A model generated the notes under the pieces. That model ran no database searches. It was given only the letters and a program-made list of their open reading frames with translations, and was not told where the DNA came from. This document shows positions 38,193-48,456 of a DNA stretch of 64,000 nt, piece by piece. This stretch comes from Bacillus sp. AFS029637 (GTDB lineage Bacteria > Bacillota > Bacilli > Bacillales > Bacillaceae_G): the NCBI RefSeq assembly GCF_002584985.1, contig NZ_NUPZ01000023.1:153999-217998 (forward strand), in the 5' to 3' direction. Made by a program: the position numbers and the translations under genes. How positions within the stretch are numbered: position 1 is the stretch's first letter; every line of letters starts with the position of its first letter.

Positions 38193-38226
38193 GCCGTTAT
38201 CACTTCGTGTTAGCGGCTATTTTTTT
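38193..38226 (+). terminator. Terminator after ispA
   Basis: Stem GCCGTTA / TAGCGGC extended by CAC/GTG around loop TTC, followed by TATTTTTTT. It separates the nusB-ispA series from dxs. The 290-base gap here holds no OLE RNA, which some extremophilic relatives carry near these genes. Confidence 0.8.
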
Positions 38227-38387
38227 CATCGCCGAAAGAAATATGGTTTATAATAGGATTAGGGTACAATAGACTGGTGAATAGCAAAACGAGATAAAAA
38301 ATAGAAAAGAGAATTTCTTGTGTTGTGTAAATCTTTTTATAGTATTTGACATGTTGACAGATTATGAAATGAAAGTGAGTGATCCAT

Positions 38388-40280
38388 GTGGATCTAACGC
38401 AAATTCAAAACCCTAGTTTTTTGAAAGATATGTCTATCAGTGAACTAGAGGGATTGAGTGAGGATATTCGTAAGTTTTTAATTGAAGAGCTCTCTCAAAC
38501 AGGTGGACATATTGCACCTAATTTAGGTGTAGTAGAACTCACAATTGCTCTGCATAAATTATTTGATAGTCCGAAAGATAAATTTTTATGGGACGTAGGA
38601 CATCAATCCTATGTACATAAGATTTTAACAGGACGTGCGAAAGAATTCGGTACATTAAGACAATATCAAGGCTTATGTGGCTTCCCAAAACGCTGCGAAA
38701 GTGAGCATGATGTATGGGAAACTGGTCATAGCTCGACATCTTTATCCGCTGCAATGGGAATGGCTCTAGCACGTGACTTAAAGAAAACGGAAGAATACGT
38801 TATACCAATCATTGGCGATGGTGCATTAACAGGCGGAATGGCTTTAGAGGCATTGAACCATATTGGACATGAAAAAACAGACATGATTGTTATTTTGAAT
38901 GACAATGAAATGTCAATTGCACCAAACGTCGGTGCGCTTCATAATGTACTTGGTCGTTTACGTACCGCAGGGAAATATCACTGGGTAAAAGATGAACTAG
39001 AGTATATATTAAAGAAAATCCCAGCAGTCGGCGGGAAAGTTGCTGCGACAGCAGAGAAAATAAAAGATAGCTTAAAATATTTACTAGTATCAGGCGTCTT
39101 TTTTGAAGAGTTAGGCTTTACGTATTTAGGTCCGGTCGATGGGCATGACTATGAAAAGTTATTCGAAACGTTACAATATGCAAAGAAAACAAAAGGCCCA
39201 GTACTTGTACATGTTATTACGAAAAAAGGAAAAGGTTACAAACCAGCTGAGAGTGATGTTATTGGAACTTGGCATGGTACAGGACCATATAAAATTGAAT
39301 CAGGTGACTTCGTTAAACCGAAGGAAGTTGCACCAGCATGGAGTGCTGTTGTTAGTGAAACAGTGCTAAAGCTAGCGAGAACGGATGAGCGTATCGTTGC
39401 GATTACTCCGGCAATGCCTGTTGGATCGAAACTTGAGAAATTCCAAAAAGAATTTCCGAACCGCATGATTGATGTAGGTATTGCAGAACAGCATGCAACA
39501 ACAATGGCAGCAGGTATGGCAACGCAAGGAATGAAGCCATTCTTAGCAATTTATTCAACATTTTTACAAAGAGCATATGACCAAGTTGTTCATGATATAT
39601 GCCGCCAAAATTTAAATGTTTTCATCGGAATCGATCGCTCTGGTTTAGTAGGAGCAGATGGTGAAACGCATCAAGGTGTATTTGACATCTCATTCTTACG
39701 CCACTTGCCGAATATGGTAATTATGATGCCAAAAGATGAAAATGAAGGGCAACATTTAGTATATACAGCGATGCAATATGAAGATGGTCCGATCGCATTA
39801 CGCTATGCACGCGGTAATGGACTTGGCGTTCCTATGGATGAAAAATTAAAGGCGATTCCAATCGGCACATGGGAAACGTTAAAAGAAGGCACACAAGCAG
39901 CTATTTTAACATTTGGTACGACAATTCCAATGGCAATGGAAGCGGCGGAGCGTCTTGAAAAGGCTGGAGTTTCAGTGAAAGTAGTGAACGCTCGTTTTAT
40001 TAAACCAATGGATGAAGCATATTTACATGATCTCTTAGGGAAGAATATACCGATTTTAACGATTGAAGAAGCTTGTTTAATCGGTGGTTTTGGAACAGGG
40101 GTAGTTGAATTTGCGTCTGAGAACGGATACCATAGTACATTAATTGAACGAATGGGTATTCCGGATCGTTTCATAGAGCACGGTAGTGTAACAAAATTAT
40201 TAGAAGAAATTGGTTTAACGACAGATGCAGTTGTAGACCGTATTCATACAATGATTCCATCAAAACAAAAAAGGGCGTAA
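38388..40280 (+). CDS. dxs: 1-deoxy-D-xylulose-5-phosphate synthase
   Basis: 630 residues. Thiamine-diphosphate transketolase-like enzyme condensing pyruvate and glyceraldehyde 3-phosphate, first step of the MEP isoprenoid pathway. Seen: [36 protein letters not shown] (ThDP motif ends in the NDNEMS segment) and [17 protein letters not shown]. The GTG at 38388 matches the start of the B. subtilis protein; a GTG three codons earlier is possible. Confidence 0.95.
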   Translation: MDLTQIQNPSFLKDMSISELEGLSEDIRKFLIEELSQTGGHIAPNLGVVELTIALHKLFDSPKDKFLWDVGHQSYVHKILTGRAKEFGTLRQYQGLCGFPKRCESEHDVWETGHSSTSLSAAMGMALARDLKKTEEYVIPIIGDGALTGGMALEALNHIGHEKTDMIVILNDNEMSIAPNVGALHNVLGRLRTAGKYHWVKDELEYILKKIPAVGGKVAATAEKIKDSLKYLLVSGVFFEELGFTYLGPVDGHDYEKLFETLQYAKKTKGPVLVHVITKKGKGYKPAESDVIGTWHGTGPYKIESGDFVKPKEVAPAWSAVVSETVLKLARTDERIVAITPAMPVGSKLEKFQKEFPNRMIDVGIAEQHATTMAAGMATQGMKPFLAIYSTFLQRAYDQVVHDICRQNLNVFIGIDRSGLVGADGETHQGVFDISFLRHLPNMVIMMPKDENEGQHLVYTAMQYEDGPIALRYARGNGLGVPMDEKLKAIPIGTWETLKEGTQAAILTFGTTIPMAMEAAERLEKAGVSVKVVNARFIKPMDEAYLHDLLGKNIPILTIEEACLIGGFGTGVVEFASENGYHSTLIERMGIPDRFIEHGSVTKLLEEIGLTTDAVVDRIHTMIPSKQKRA

Positions 40281-40283
40281 CAA

Positions 40284-41123
40284 ATGAGTGTAAAAAAAGA
40301 AAGAGTAGATGTACTATTAGTAGAGCGAGGACTTATAGAAACGCGTGAGAAAGCGAAACGAGCTATTATGGCCGGACTCGTATATGCGAACGAGATGAGA
40401 CTTGATAAGCCAGGAGAGAAAATCCCACAAGATACAGAAATTACGGTGAAGGGACAAGTTATGCCGTATGTAAGCCGTGGTGGTTATAAACTTGAAAAGG
40501 CATTAGAGACATTCCATCTTGATTTACAAGATAAAGTTATGATAGATATTGGTTCATCAACTGGTGGCTTTACAGATTGCGCGCTTCAAAATGGAGCGAA
40601 ATTATCTTATGCATTAGATGTAGGATATAATCAACTTGCGTGGAAATTACGTCAAGATGAGCGTGTTGTCGTAATGGAGCGCACAAATTTCCGTTACGTG
40701 ACACCAGCAGACTTAGAACGTGGTTTACCGCAATTTGCTAGTATCGATGTTTCATTTATATCATTAAAGCTTATACTGCCTGTTTTAAAAACGATGCTTA
40801 TGCCTAATGGTGATGTAGCGGCGTTAATTAAACCGCAGTTTGAAGCTGGAAGAGAGCAAGTTGGGAAAAAAGGCATCGTTCGCGATAGAAAAGTACATGA
40901 AGCTGTCGTAGAAATGATTGTCGATTTTGCTTTAAAAGAAGGCTATAATGTGGAAGGCTTAACATTCTCGCCGATTACGGGTGGGGATGGTAATATTGAA
41001 TTTTTAATTCATCTGAAATGGCATGGTGAACGTGAGAATGGCGAAAATCATTCTCCGGTTTCAGTTGAGCAAGTTGTTACAGAAGCGCATGACGTTCTAA
41101 AACAAAAAGGAAAAGGGGAATAA
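40284..41123 (+). CDS. tlyA: TlyA-family rRNA methyltransferase
   Basis: 279 residues: N-terminal S4 RNA-binding domain (RVDVLLVERGLIETREKAKR) and an FtsJ-like methyltransferase domain with the SAM motif MIDIGSSTGGFTDCAL. The family methylates 2'-hydroxyls in rRNA; also known as YqxC in Bacillus. Starts three bases after dxs, before ahrC. Confidence 0.93.
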   Translation: MSVKKERVDVLLVERGLIETREKAKRAIMAGLVYANEMRLDKPGEKIPQDTEITVKGQVMPYVSRGGYKLEKALETFHLDLQDKVMIDIGSSTGGFTDCALQNGAKLSYALDVGYNQLAWKLRQDERVVVMERTNFRYVTPADLERGLPQFASIDVSFISLKLILPVLKTMLMPNGDVAALIKPQFEAGREQVGKKGIVRDRKVHEAVVEMIVDFALKEGYNVEGLTFSPITGGDGNIEFLIHLKWHGERENGENHSPVSVEQVVTEAHDVLKQKGKGE

Positions 41124-41265
41124 CATATGTTGTTCCTCTTTTTGTTGTAATTGTATAATGATTGTAAAAACAATTGTGTACAAGTAACGAATTATACGTT
41201 AACATAAATAAGTGAAGTATACCAATGTTTAAACTATGGTAAGAGATAGTGTGAGGTGCAAATGT

Positions 41266-41715
41266 ATGAATAAAGGTCAGCGCCATATTAAAATCAGGGA
41301 AATTATTGCGAACAAAGAAATTGAAACACAAGATGAATTAGTTGATATTTTACGTAATGAGGGATTTAATGTAACGCAAGCGACAGTATCGCGCGATATT
41401 AAAGAGCTGCACTTAGTGAAAGTGCCATTACATGATGGTCGCTATAAATATAGCTTGCCAGCAGATCAACGATTTAACCCGTTACAAAAATTAAAACGAA
41501 ATCTAGTGGATTCATTTGTAAAATTAGACACGGCAGGACATATGCTTGTGCTAAAAACATTGCCTGGTAACGCTCATTCACTTGGGGCACTTATTGATCA
41601 TTTAGAGTGGGATGAGATCATCGGAACCATTTGTGGTGATGATACTTGCTTAATTATTTGCCGTACACCTGAAGACACAGGTGTTGTCTCTGATCGTTTC
41701 TTAAATATGCTGTAA
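41266..41715 (+). CDS. ahrC: Arginine repressor AhrC/ArgR
   Basis: 149 residues. N-terminal winged helix ([34 protein letters not shown]) and C-terminal hexamerisation and arginine-binding domain ([29 protein letters not shown]). It represses arginine synthesis and activates catabolism. The start at 41266 follows GTGAGGTG. Confidence 0.96.
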   Translation: MNKGQRHIKIREIIANKEIETQDELVDILRNEGFNVTQATVSRDIKELHLVKVPLHDGRYKYSLPADQRFNPLQKLKRNLVDSFVKLDTAGHMLVLKTLPGNAHSLGALIDHLEWDEIIGTICGDDTCLIICRTPEDTGVVSDRFLNML

Positions 41716-41716
41716 C

Positions 41717-41770
41717 AAAAAAATCTTGTTTACTTTCCCCTGTAAAGTGGAAAGTAAACAGGATATTTTT
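41717..41770 (+). terminator. ahrC terminator
   Basis: Long stem CTTGTTTACTTTCC / GGAAAGTAAACAGG with flanking A and T runs. Confidence 0.88.
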
Positions 41771-41982
41771 ATGGATTAAAAATATGTATTTTCAATTGCA
41801 ATATAATATTTTGTTTGAATAAAGTTAGAAAATAGGTGGATTGACCCGTAAAACAAATGTTTGGTACAATGGAGCGGGTTAGAAAAGTAATGTATACATA
41901 CAAACATATAGTATGACTATTTGAATAAAGAACTGAGAAAAGCCCTAATAGGGGATTAGTTTATAACGAGGTGAATGGGGCA

Positions 41983-43722
41983 TTGTTATCGGAATTATCG
42001 ATTAGAAACTTTGCTATTATTGAGGCATTAAATATTTCTTTCCAAAAAGGTTTAACGGTTTTAAGTGGAGAAACAGGAGCCGGAAAATCGATTATTATTG
42101 ATGCGATTAGCTTGCTTGTAGGTGGCCGTGGTTCAGCGGAATTTGTTCGATACGGAACAGAAAAGGCTGAGATAGAGGGGCTATTTTATGTAGAAGATGA
42201 TAAGCATCCGTGTATTGAAAAGGCAGAAGAGTTGGATATAGAAATAGAAGATGGCATGATTATTTTGAAGCGAGACATCGCTGCAAACGGAAAGAGTGTA
42301 TGTCGTGTAAATGGGAAACTGGTTACACTTAGTATATTAAAAGAAATTGGGAAAACGCTTGTTGATATTCATGGACAGCATGAGACACAAGATTTAATGA
42401 ATGAAGAGCGTCATCTGTTTATGCTCGATCATTTTGATGGAGAGCGTATTGTTAAACAATTGGATATATATCAAAATGTATACGCTGACTACGAGAAATT
42501 AAAAAAACAATTGAAATCGTTAAGTGAAAATGAACAACAAATGGCACATCGCTTAGATTTAATTCAATTCCAGCATGAGGAAATTCGTAAGGCTGATTTA
42601 AAAATGGATGAAGAAAATGAATTAACCGAGGAACGATTACAAATTTCTAATTTTGAAAAGATTTATAAAGCGTTAGGTGATGCGTATCGTTCGTTAAGTG
42701 CTGACGGACAAGGATTAGATAATGTAAGAAGCGCAATGGGACAAATGGAGAGTATTACACATTTAGATGAAGTGTACCAGGAAAACCATGATTCGATTGC
42801 AAATAGCTATTATTTATTAGAAGAAGTTGCGTATCAACTTAGAGAAAAGCTCGATATGATGGAATATGATCCGAATCGTCTAGATGAAATTGAGACACGT
42901 TTAAATGAAATTCGTATGCTAAAGAGAAAATATGGAAATACTGTAGAAGAGATTTTAGCGTATGCTGATAAAATTGAACAAGAAATTTTTACAATTGAAA
43001 ATAAAGATGTTCATATTGAAACGACGAAGAAACAGTTAAAGGAATTAGAAAGTGTTATTCTGCAAGAAGCAACGTTGTTAAGTAATATGCGTCATGAGCT
43101 TGCAGAGCATCTTACAAATGCCATTCATCAGGAATTAAAAGAATTATATATGGAAAAAACGAAATTTGAAGTGAGAATCATGAAGAGAGAAGGAAATGCA
43201 GAAGAACCTCTTGTGGAAGGTACACCAATAAGACTGACAGCGGATGGTTATGATCATGTGGAGTTTTATATTTCAACGAACCCAGGTGAACCGCTAAAAC
43301 CACTTTCAAAGGTCGCTTCTGGTGGAGAGTTATCTCGTATTATTTTAGCTTTAAAAAGTATTTTTTCTAAGCATCAAGGTGTTGCGTCTGTTATTTTTGA
43401 TGAAGTGGATACGGGTGTGAGTGGTCGAGTTGCACAGGCTATTGCAGAGAAAATTTATCGTGTATCAGTAAACTCGCAAGTACTTTGTATTACGCACTTA
43501 CCTCAAGTAGCTTCAATGGCGGATTCACATTTATTTATTCGAAAACAGGTAGCAAATGATCGGACAATTACATCAGTTACCGTTTTAACTATGGAGGATA
43601 AAGTAACAGAAATAGCTCGAATGATTTCTGGTGTGGAAATTACGGATTTAACGACAGAACATGCGAAAGAGTTGCTTACGCAAGCGCATCATTTTAAACA
43701 GACAGCAGAGGCTATCCAGTAA
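41983..43722 (+). CDS. recN: DNA repair protein RecN
   Basis: 579 residues, SMC-like ATPase acting early at double-strand breaks. Walker A GETGAGKSIIIDAISLLVGG, two long coiled-coil arms (about 155-365), signature KVASGGELSRIILALK and Walker B VIFDEVDTG. The TTG at 41983 gives LLSELSIRNF at the start, matching MLAELSIKNF of B. subtilis, with GAGGTG upstream; a GTG four codons earlier is possible. Confidence 0.95.
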   Translation: MLSELSIRNFAIIEALNISFQKGLTVLSGETGAGKSIIIDAISLLVGGRGSAEFVRYGTEKAEIEGLFYVEDDKHPCIEKAEELDIEIEDGMIILKRDIAANGKSVCRVNGKLVTLSILKEIGKTLVDIHGQHETQDLMNEERHLFMLDHFDGERIVKQLDIYQNVYADYEKLKKQLKSLSENEQQMAHRLDLIQFQHEEIRKADLKMDEENELTEERLQISNFEKIYKALGDAYRSLSADGQGLDNVRSAMGQMESITHLDEVYQENHDSIANSYYLLEEVAYQLREKLDMMEYDPNRLDEIETRLNEIRMLKRKYGNTVEEILAYADKIEQEIFTIENKDVHIETTKKQLKELESVILQEATLLSNMRHELAEHLTNAIHQELKELYMEKTKFEVRIMKREGNAEEPLVEGTPIRLTADGYDHVEFYISTNPGEPLKPLSKVASGGELSRIILALKSIFSKHQGVASVIFDEVDTGVSGRVAQAIAEKIYRVSVNSQVLCITHLPQVASMADSHLFIRKQVANDRTITSVTVLTMEDKVTEIARMISGVEITDLTTEHAKELLTQAHHFKQTAEAIQ

Positions 43723-43737
43723 TGGATAGCTTTTTTT
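43711..43737 (+). terminator. recN terminator
   Basis: Stem GCTATCCA / TGGATAGC with loop GTAA and seven T; it overlaps the recN stop codon. Confidence 0.8.
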
Positions 43738-43840
43738 CTCAAATGACGATTTCTTAATTCTTCCGGTTATAAATAAAGCACTGCAAGGAGAGATTAAAAA
43801 GTGAAGCCGATAGGCTGAATGTGGGGTAGGAGCGAGGAGA

Positions 43841-45139
43841 GTGAACAAATTGAAATTAGAAAGATTTCGCAAAATAATAGGTCTTTGTCTCCTTGTTTCT
43901 TTAGTTTGTATTGGATGTTTTAAACCGCTTCGGACGTTTATTTCATCACCGAAACAACTTGTTATTTTTGAAGGGCAACAATCAGAAATAGCTTCATTAC
44001 CAGTTTTTCAAGCTTCATCTACAAATCGTCATGTGTTTACAGTGAGTTCAAATGAACAAAAACAAGGACTTATGGTAAATTCTCATCAAAATGGTGAAGC
44101 AGATATGGTGTTTCAACTTGCTGGTTTTCCAGTGAAAAAAGTAAATGTGAAAGTGCTGAAAGATTTTAAAGTGATTCCAGGTGGACAATCGATTGGTGTG
44201 AAATTAAACACAAAAGGTGTACTAGTTGTAGGCCATCATTTAATTCAAACTGAAAAAGGTAAAATATCTCCTGGTGAAACAGCAGGTGTGCAAATTGGAG
44301 ATATGATTACTGAAATTAATGGTAAAACAATTGAAAGAATGAGTGATGTAGCACCATTTGTTCATAGTAGTGGTGAAACAGGTGAGCCGCTTAATCTTGT
44401 TTTGTTACGAGATGGAAAATACATTCGCACGAAGTTAACACCACAAAAAGATAGTGGTGAATCGTCTTATCGTATTGGCTTATATATTCGAGATTCGGCA
44501 GCTGGAATCGGAACGATGACATTTGTTCACCCAGATTCTATGAAATACGGGGCGCTTGGTCATGTTATTTCTGATAATGATACAAAGAAACCGATTCAAG
44601 TTGAAGATGGGCAAATTATGCGTTCAACAGTTACATCAATTGAAAGAGGAAGTCATGGGAATCCAGGAGAGAAATTAGCAAGATTCTCGCCAGATCGTGA
44701 AGTGATTGGTAATATTACAATAAACAGTCCATTTGGTATTTTTGGGAAGTTAAATACGAATATGACAAACGGCATAATGGATAAAGCAATGCCTATTGCA
44801 TTATCAAATCAAGTAAAAGAAGGTCCAGCAAAGATTTTAACAGTTATTGATCAAGATAAAGTGGAATCGTTTGATATTGAAGTTGTTAGTACAGTGCCAC
44901 AAAAATTTCCAGCTACAAAGGGTATGGTTATCAAAGTAACAGATAAACGTTTATTAGCGAAAACGGGTGGTATCGTACAAGGAATGAGTGGAAGTCCAAT
45001 CGTACAAGACGGGAAAGTAATTGGTGCAGTTACACATGTATTTGTAAATGATCCAACGTCAGGGTACGGTGTTCATATTGAATGGATGTTACATGAGGCT
45101 GGAATTAATATTTATGATCAAGAAAAAAAAGCGAGCTAA
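43841..45139 (+). CDS. spoIVB: SpoIVB serine peptidase (sigma-K checkpoint)
   Basis: 432 residues. N-terminal membrane helix (about 10-26), PDZ domain ([20 protein letters not shown]) and S55 peptidase domain with the active serine in [15 protein letters not shown]. Made in the forespore, it cleaves SpoIVFA to trigger sigma-K activation in the mother cell. Starts at GTG behind AGCGAGGAG. Confidence 0.96.
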   Translation: MNKLKLERFRKIIGLCLLVSLVCIGCFKPLRTFISSPKQLVIFEGQQSEIASLPVFQASSTNRHVFTVSSNEQKQGLMVNSHQNGEADMVFQLAGFPVKKVNVKVLKDFKVIPGGQSIGVKLNTKGVLVVGHHLIQTEKGKISPGETAGVQIGDMITEINGKTIERMSDVAPFVHSSGETGEPLNLVLLRDGKYIRTKLTPQKDSGESSYRIGLYIRDSAAGIGTMTFVHPDSMKYGALGHVISDNDTKKPIQVEDGQIMRSTVTSIERGSHGNPGEKLARFSPDREVIGNITINSPFGIFGKLNTNMTNGIMDKAMPIALSNQVKEGPAKILTVIDQDKVESFDIEVVSTVPQKFPATKGMVIKVTDKRLLAKTGGIVQGMSGSPIVQDGKVIGAVTHVFVNDPTSGYGVHIEWMLHEAGINIYDQEKKAS

Positions 45140-45160
45140 TTTATTAATTAGCTCGCTTTT
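45123..45160. terminator. spoIVB terminator
   Basis: Perfect stem AAAAGCGAGCTAAT / ATTAGCTCGCTTTT with loop TTATTA, overlapping the spoIVB stop codon. Confidence 0.88.
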
Positions 45161-45357
45161 CTGTTCAAAAATTCGTTGAAATTTTGTAAAAGCTCCGCAA
45201 GAGGTGTTTTTTGTTGTAAAATAAAAGAAAAGGGTTGAACGTTTCGTTGTATTTCTATGATGGAATGTGTTGTGAAAGGGAAAAAATGAACGATAAACAT
45301 ATTTTTTTGTGATTTTATCGGAAAGTAACAAACTTTAAAAGGGAATTTTCACACAAT

Positions 45358-45364
45358 TGTCGAA
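45358..45364 (+). promoter_or_regulatory. 0A box in the spo0A promoter
   Basis: TGTCGAA, an exact 0A box, inside the dyad TTGTCGAACAA, 64 bases before the spo0A start. It follows AGGGAATTTT (45340-45349), which resembles a sigma-H -35 element. Autoregulation of spo0A through 0A boxes and a sigma-H promoter is known in B. subtilis. Confidence 0.6.
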
Positions 45365-45427
45365 CAATTCATGTAGCCTAGAAGGATACACATGTCGGAG
45401 AATCGATTCGGTAAGGGAGGAAAAGCT

Positions 45428-46222
45428 GTGGAGAAAATTAAAGTATGTCTTGTGGATGATAATAAAGAATTAGTATCAATGCTAGAGAGTTATGTTGCTG
45501 CTCAAGATGATATGGAAGTAATCGGAACTGCTTATAATGGACAAGAGTGTTTAAACTTATTAAAAGACAGGCAGCCTGATGTGCTCGTATTAGACATTAT
45601 TATGCCACATCTAGATGGTTTAGCTGTACTAGAGAAAATGCGCCATATCGAAAGGCTAAGACAACCTAGCGTAATTATGTTAACAGCATTTGGACAAGAA
45701 GATGTGACGAAAAAAGCAGTTGATTTAGGTGCTTCATATTTCATATTAAAACCATTTGATATGGAGAATTTAACAAGTCATATTCGTCAAGTGAGTGGTA
45801 AGGTAAACGCTACCATTAAACGTCCATTGCCATCTTTCCGATCAGCGACAACAGTAGATGGAAAACCGAAAAACTTAGATGCGAGTATTACGAGTATCAT
45901 TCATGAAATTGGTGTACCTGCTCATATTAAAGGGTATATGTATTTACGAGAAGCAATCTCTATGGTATACAATGACATCGAATTATTAGGATCTATTACG
46001 AAAGTATTATATCCAGATATCGCGAAAAAGTATAATACAACAGCAAGTCGTGTCGAGCGCGCAATCCGTCACGCAATTGAAGTAGCATGGAGCCGTGGGA
46101 ATATTGATTCGATTTCGTCCTTATTTGGTTATACAGTATCCATGTCAAAAGCAAAACCTACGAATTCTGAGTTCATCGCAATGGTTGCGGATAAGCTGAG
46201 ACTTGAACATAAGGCTTCGTAA
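45428..46222 (+). CDS. spo0A: Sporulation master regulator Spo0A
   Basis: 264 residues. Receiver domain with the acidic pocket (CLVDDN) and phospho-Asp in [14 protein letters not shown], flexible linker, and the C-terminal DNA-binding domain ([20 protein letters not shown], then [20 protein letters not shown]). The GTG at 45428 follows AAGGGAGG. The gene ends normally (LRLEHKAS) although an 11-kb element is inserted at its 3' end; the last 90 bases reappear at 57130-57219. The interruption changes only what follows the stop codon. Confidence 0.98.
   Translation: MEKIKVCLVDDNKELVSMLESYVAAQDDMEVIGTAYNGQECLNLLKDRQPDVLVLDIIMPHLDGLAVLEKMRHIERLRQPSVIMLTAFGQEDVTKKAVDLGASYFILKPFDMENLTSHIRQVSGKVNATIKRPLPSFRSATTVDGKPKNLDASITSIIHEIGVPAHIKGYMYLREAISMVYNDIELLGSITKVLYPDIAKKYNTTASRVERAIRHAIEVAWSRGNIDSISSLFGYTVSMSKAKPTNSEFIAMVADKLRLEHKAS
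46127..46216 (+). repeat. attL: left direct repeat in the 3' end of spo0A
   Basis: 90-bp segment of the spo0A end that recurs at 57130-57219 with three mismatches (positions 46142, 46168 and 46174). The last 42 bases (46175-46216) are identical and should contain the crossover core. Direct repeat plus adjacent integrase marks the left boundary of an 11,003-bp integrated element. Confidence 0.93.
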
Positions 46223-46330
46223 ACGCTGTAGTAACAAGGTGTTAAGCGTATTTCATAACAAAATGTAATAACCAACGAATTACGTATGTAGGCAATAAAG
46301 TACATAGGTAATTGGCGGTTAATTTAAAAA

Positions 46331-46382
46331 CCTTCTATTTATTGGATTGAAATTTTGATTCCAATAGCTAGGAGGTTTTTTT
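46331..46382 (+). terminator. Terminator upstream of, and overlapping, the integrase ribosome site
   Basis: A 15-bp stem (46331-46345 with 46361-46375, one mismatch, two wobble pairs) followed by seven T. The last five bases of the descending arm are GGAGG, the only ribosome site for the integrase ATG at 46388. Transcripts entering from spo0A would end here, or, if they read through, hide that site in the stem. Confidence 0.75.
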
Positions 46383-46387
46383 GTTGT

Positions 46388-47359
46388 ATGAATAACTTTC
46401 AGATGAATGTCGAAAACTTTTTGCTTCATTGCGATGCAAAGCATCTAAGTAGGAAAACAATTCGTTCATATGACCAAACGTTGAAGTTATTTGCTTCATA
46501 TTTAGAAAGAGAATTAAGGATTACGGATGTTGATAAGGTAAAACCTCTTCATATTCGGACGTATATTAAATATTTAAGGGAACGTGGTAAATACACATTT
46601 ACATCTAATACAGCTAGTGAACAAATTAATTATCCAACACGTAGAACTGATTATGGAAAGACCATTAGCGAAACAACAATTGCTAATTACCTTCGTAATA
46701 TTAAGGTGTTTTTCAACTTTTTAGAAGCTGAAGAGGATATCGTTAAGAATCCGGTATCTAAAATTGAATCGATTAAGCCGCAACGGAAACAAAAGATATT
46801 GTTATCGGTAGATGAAATAAAGAAAGTATTATACTCGATCGATATAAGTACATTCCATGGGCTTAGAAGTTACGTCATGATTAAACTTATTTTAGATACA
46901 GGTATACGTGCAGGAGAATGTTGTAGTATGCAAGCCGAAGACCTAGATATAAAAAATAAAAGTATCCTAATTACGAATCCAAAAAATAAGAAACAACGCT
47001 ATGTGTATTTTTCTAATATCATGGCTAGCGATCTAAAGCGTTGGTTGAAGTATAAGGATAGATTTAGTGATGCAGAGTATTTGTTTCCTACGATAAGAGG
47101 GACAATGTTGAACGTTAATAATTTCGAAGCGAGTATTAGAAGCATTGGTAAAAAGGTAGGTATACATTTTACACCTCACCAATTAAGAAATAACTTTGCA
47201 AAGTATTACGTTCTTAATGGCGGTGATTGGTTTAGCTTGTCTAGGGTATTAGGGCATTCATCGGTAGAAGTAACGCAAAGGGCGTACTTAGACTTTACTG
47301 ATGATGAAGTTAAAAATAAATACCAACGTCATTCGCCATTAGCAAGTATGAAATTTTAA
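46388..47359 (+). CDS. Tyrosine recombinase (integrase)
   Basis: 323 residues. N-terminal SAM-like core-binding domain (about 1-120) and catalytic domain with the full active site: Arg174 (LDTGIRAGE), His264 and Arg267 (TPHQLRNNF), His290 (LGHSSVEVTQ) and nucleophile Tyr300 (RAYLDF). It lies 170 bases from the attachment repeat in the same direction as spo0A and presumably targets the spo0A 3' end. The ATG at 46388 is used; the open frame begins 11 codons earlier inside the terminator stem. No excisionase gene is obvious. Confidence 0.95.
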   Translation: MNNFQMNVENFLLHCDAKHLSRKTIRSYDQTLKLFASYLERELRITDVDKVKPLHIRTYIKYLRERGKYTFTSNTASEQINYPTRRTDYGKTISETTIANYLRNIKVFFNFLEAEEDIVKNPVSKIESIKPQRKQKILLSVDEIKKVLYSIDISTFHGLRSYVMIKLILDTGIRAGECCSMQAEDLDIKNKSILITNPKNKKQRYVYFSNIMASDLKRWLKYKDRFSDAEYLFPTIRGTMLNVNNFEASIRSIGKKVGIHFTPHQLRNNFAKYYVLNGGDWFSLSRVLGHSSVEVTQRAYLDFTDDEVKNKYQRHSPLASMKF

Positions 47360-47365
47360 GTCAAA

Positions 47366-47395
47366 GAAAAAAGTCACCTACTGCAATAGGTGACT
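47366..47395 (-). terminator. Terminator after the integrase, T-run on the minus strand
   Basis: Perfect 9-bp stem AGTCACCTA / TAGGTGACT, loop CTGCAA. The poly-A before it on the plus strand gives a T-run only on the minus strand, so it would stop antisense transcription entering the integrase gene more efficiently than it ends the integrase message. Confidence 0.6.
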
Positions 47396-47523
47396 CGAAA
47401 TTAAAAGTAATGATTTACAACTAAATAACGGGGTTTCCGTACATTTAGCACTTGTATTATACCATTTTTGAAAAATGGATAGCAAGGTGTTTAGTTTCCT
47501 ATTGTCTTTTTAGGTAATTAGAA

Positions 47524-48118
47524 GTGTTGGTGTGCGGTAACCCTGAACGTGGATACCGTGACCACGAAGGTATGCTGTGAAGCGTATCTCAAAATAGACG
47601 GGGTTTAATGTAGCCAACGCAGAAAATACATTCGGATATCGGTTTATTGACGCATTTATAACCGTATAACGTAAGCGAGGTAAAGGACACAAGCCTCGTA
47701 TACCGAAGCCTAAGGGACGTAAAGTTCTAGCCACGATGATACTCAAGACGTGGACGGTGAAAAGTGTCTGGGGGGTCAAATAAGACGTAATTGTACGGCT
47801 GTAGTTAGTCATTTACTATTAAGCGGCGATTACGACACTGATTCACGGTTGTTTTCGTACTTTGTTACGAGGATAGCAGGTTTTGTAACGAATTACCCGA
47901 AAGGGAACGGTGTAGGGCGTGGACACGCACCGTACGGCGAAAAAACATTTTGTATTAATAGTCGATAAGTTACAAGCAAATGGTATAGCGTTTTGACAGC
48001 TATAACTAATTGCAGTCAATGCGTCTTTCTATACAATACGGATACCTCGTCGACATGACGATAGTATTGTGGATAGACTTTAATCTTGTGAATTTTTGAA
48101 AGGGAGAAGTCTATCCAC
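47524..48118 (+). ncRNA. Large structured RNA, copy A
   Basis: About 600 bases without a coding frame but dense in nested helices. 5' multibranch: GTGTTGG/CCAACGC (47524-47530, 47614-47620) enclosing AACCC/GGGTT (47539-47543, 47601-47605), CGTGG/CCACG (47548-47552, 47562-47566) and GGTATGC/GCGTATC (47569-47575, 47582-47588). Further on: CGAGG/CCTCG, CCACG/CGTGG, a CCC-GAAA-GGG hairpin near 47896 and a 12-bp terminal stem at 48069-48118. G-U pairs occur only if the plus strand is the RNA. The central 315 bases recur as copy B with compensatory changes. Class not recognised. Confidence 0.78.
48069..48118 (+). repeat. 12-bp perfect inverted repeat at the end of RNA copy A
   Basis: GTGGATAGACTT (48069-48080) and AAGTCTATCCAC (48107-48118) around a 26-base loop. 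An outer pair CAATAC/GTATTG precedes it. No T-run follows, so it is a structural arm or a processing site rather than a simple terminator. Confidence 0.7.
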
Positions 48119-48456
48119 CAAGCCGTTTTCCTCGTAACAATTCGATAGTCTGAAGACCTTCAAAGAAAAAAGTCAATGCGAATAACACAGAAATCTAAAA
48201 ACTTTAAGCTGTTAGTTGGCTAAGATAAAACTAATATGCAAAGCATAGTAAAAATATAGAGAATGATTACTGTATAGAGAGTAGCTATAGATGAACATAT
48301 AAAAGGACTATTAGAAGGAATGGAATATATGATTAGATTTAGGGGATTTGTCACCTTATTTAAAGGAAATTGTAAGTTTATGTAGATTTTTAAGACTGAA
48401 AATTATAAAATTTTAATTGATTTATAAATTTCTGTCAAATGAAAGGTGGATAATCA
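48119..48456. other. AT-rich interval between RNA copy A and the HNH-like gene
   Basis: 338 bases, strongly AT-rich, with no credible coding frame. It ends with the AAAGGTGG ribosome site of the next gene and probably contains its promoter (for example TATAAT-like runs near 48250). Confidence 0.4.

Noticed and set aside
38090-38387. OLE RNA between ispA and dxs
   Set aside because: The gap is about 300 bases, half the size of OLE, and contains an ordinary terminator without the OLE core.
47510-47968. Open frames of 72 and 100 codons on both strands across RNA copy A (and a 65-codon frame in copy B)
   Set aside because: They start without ribosome sites, coincide with helices that covary at the base level, and are not conserved in frame between the two copies.
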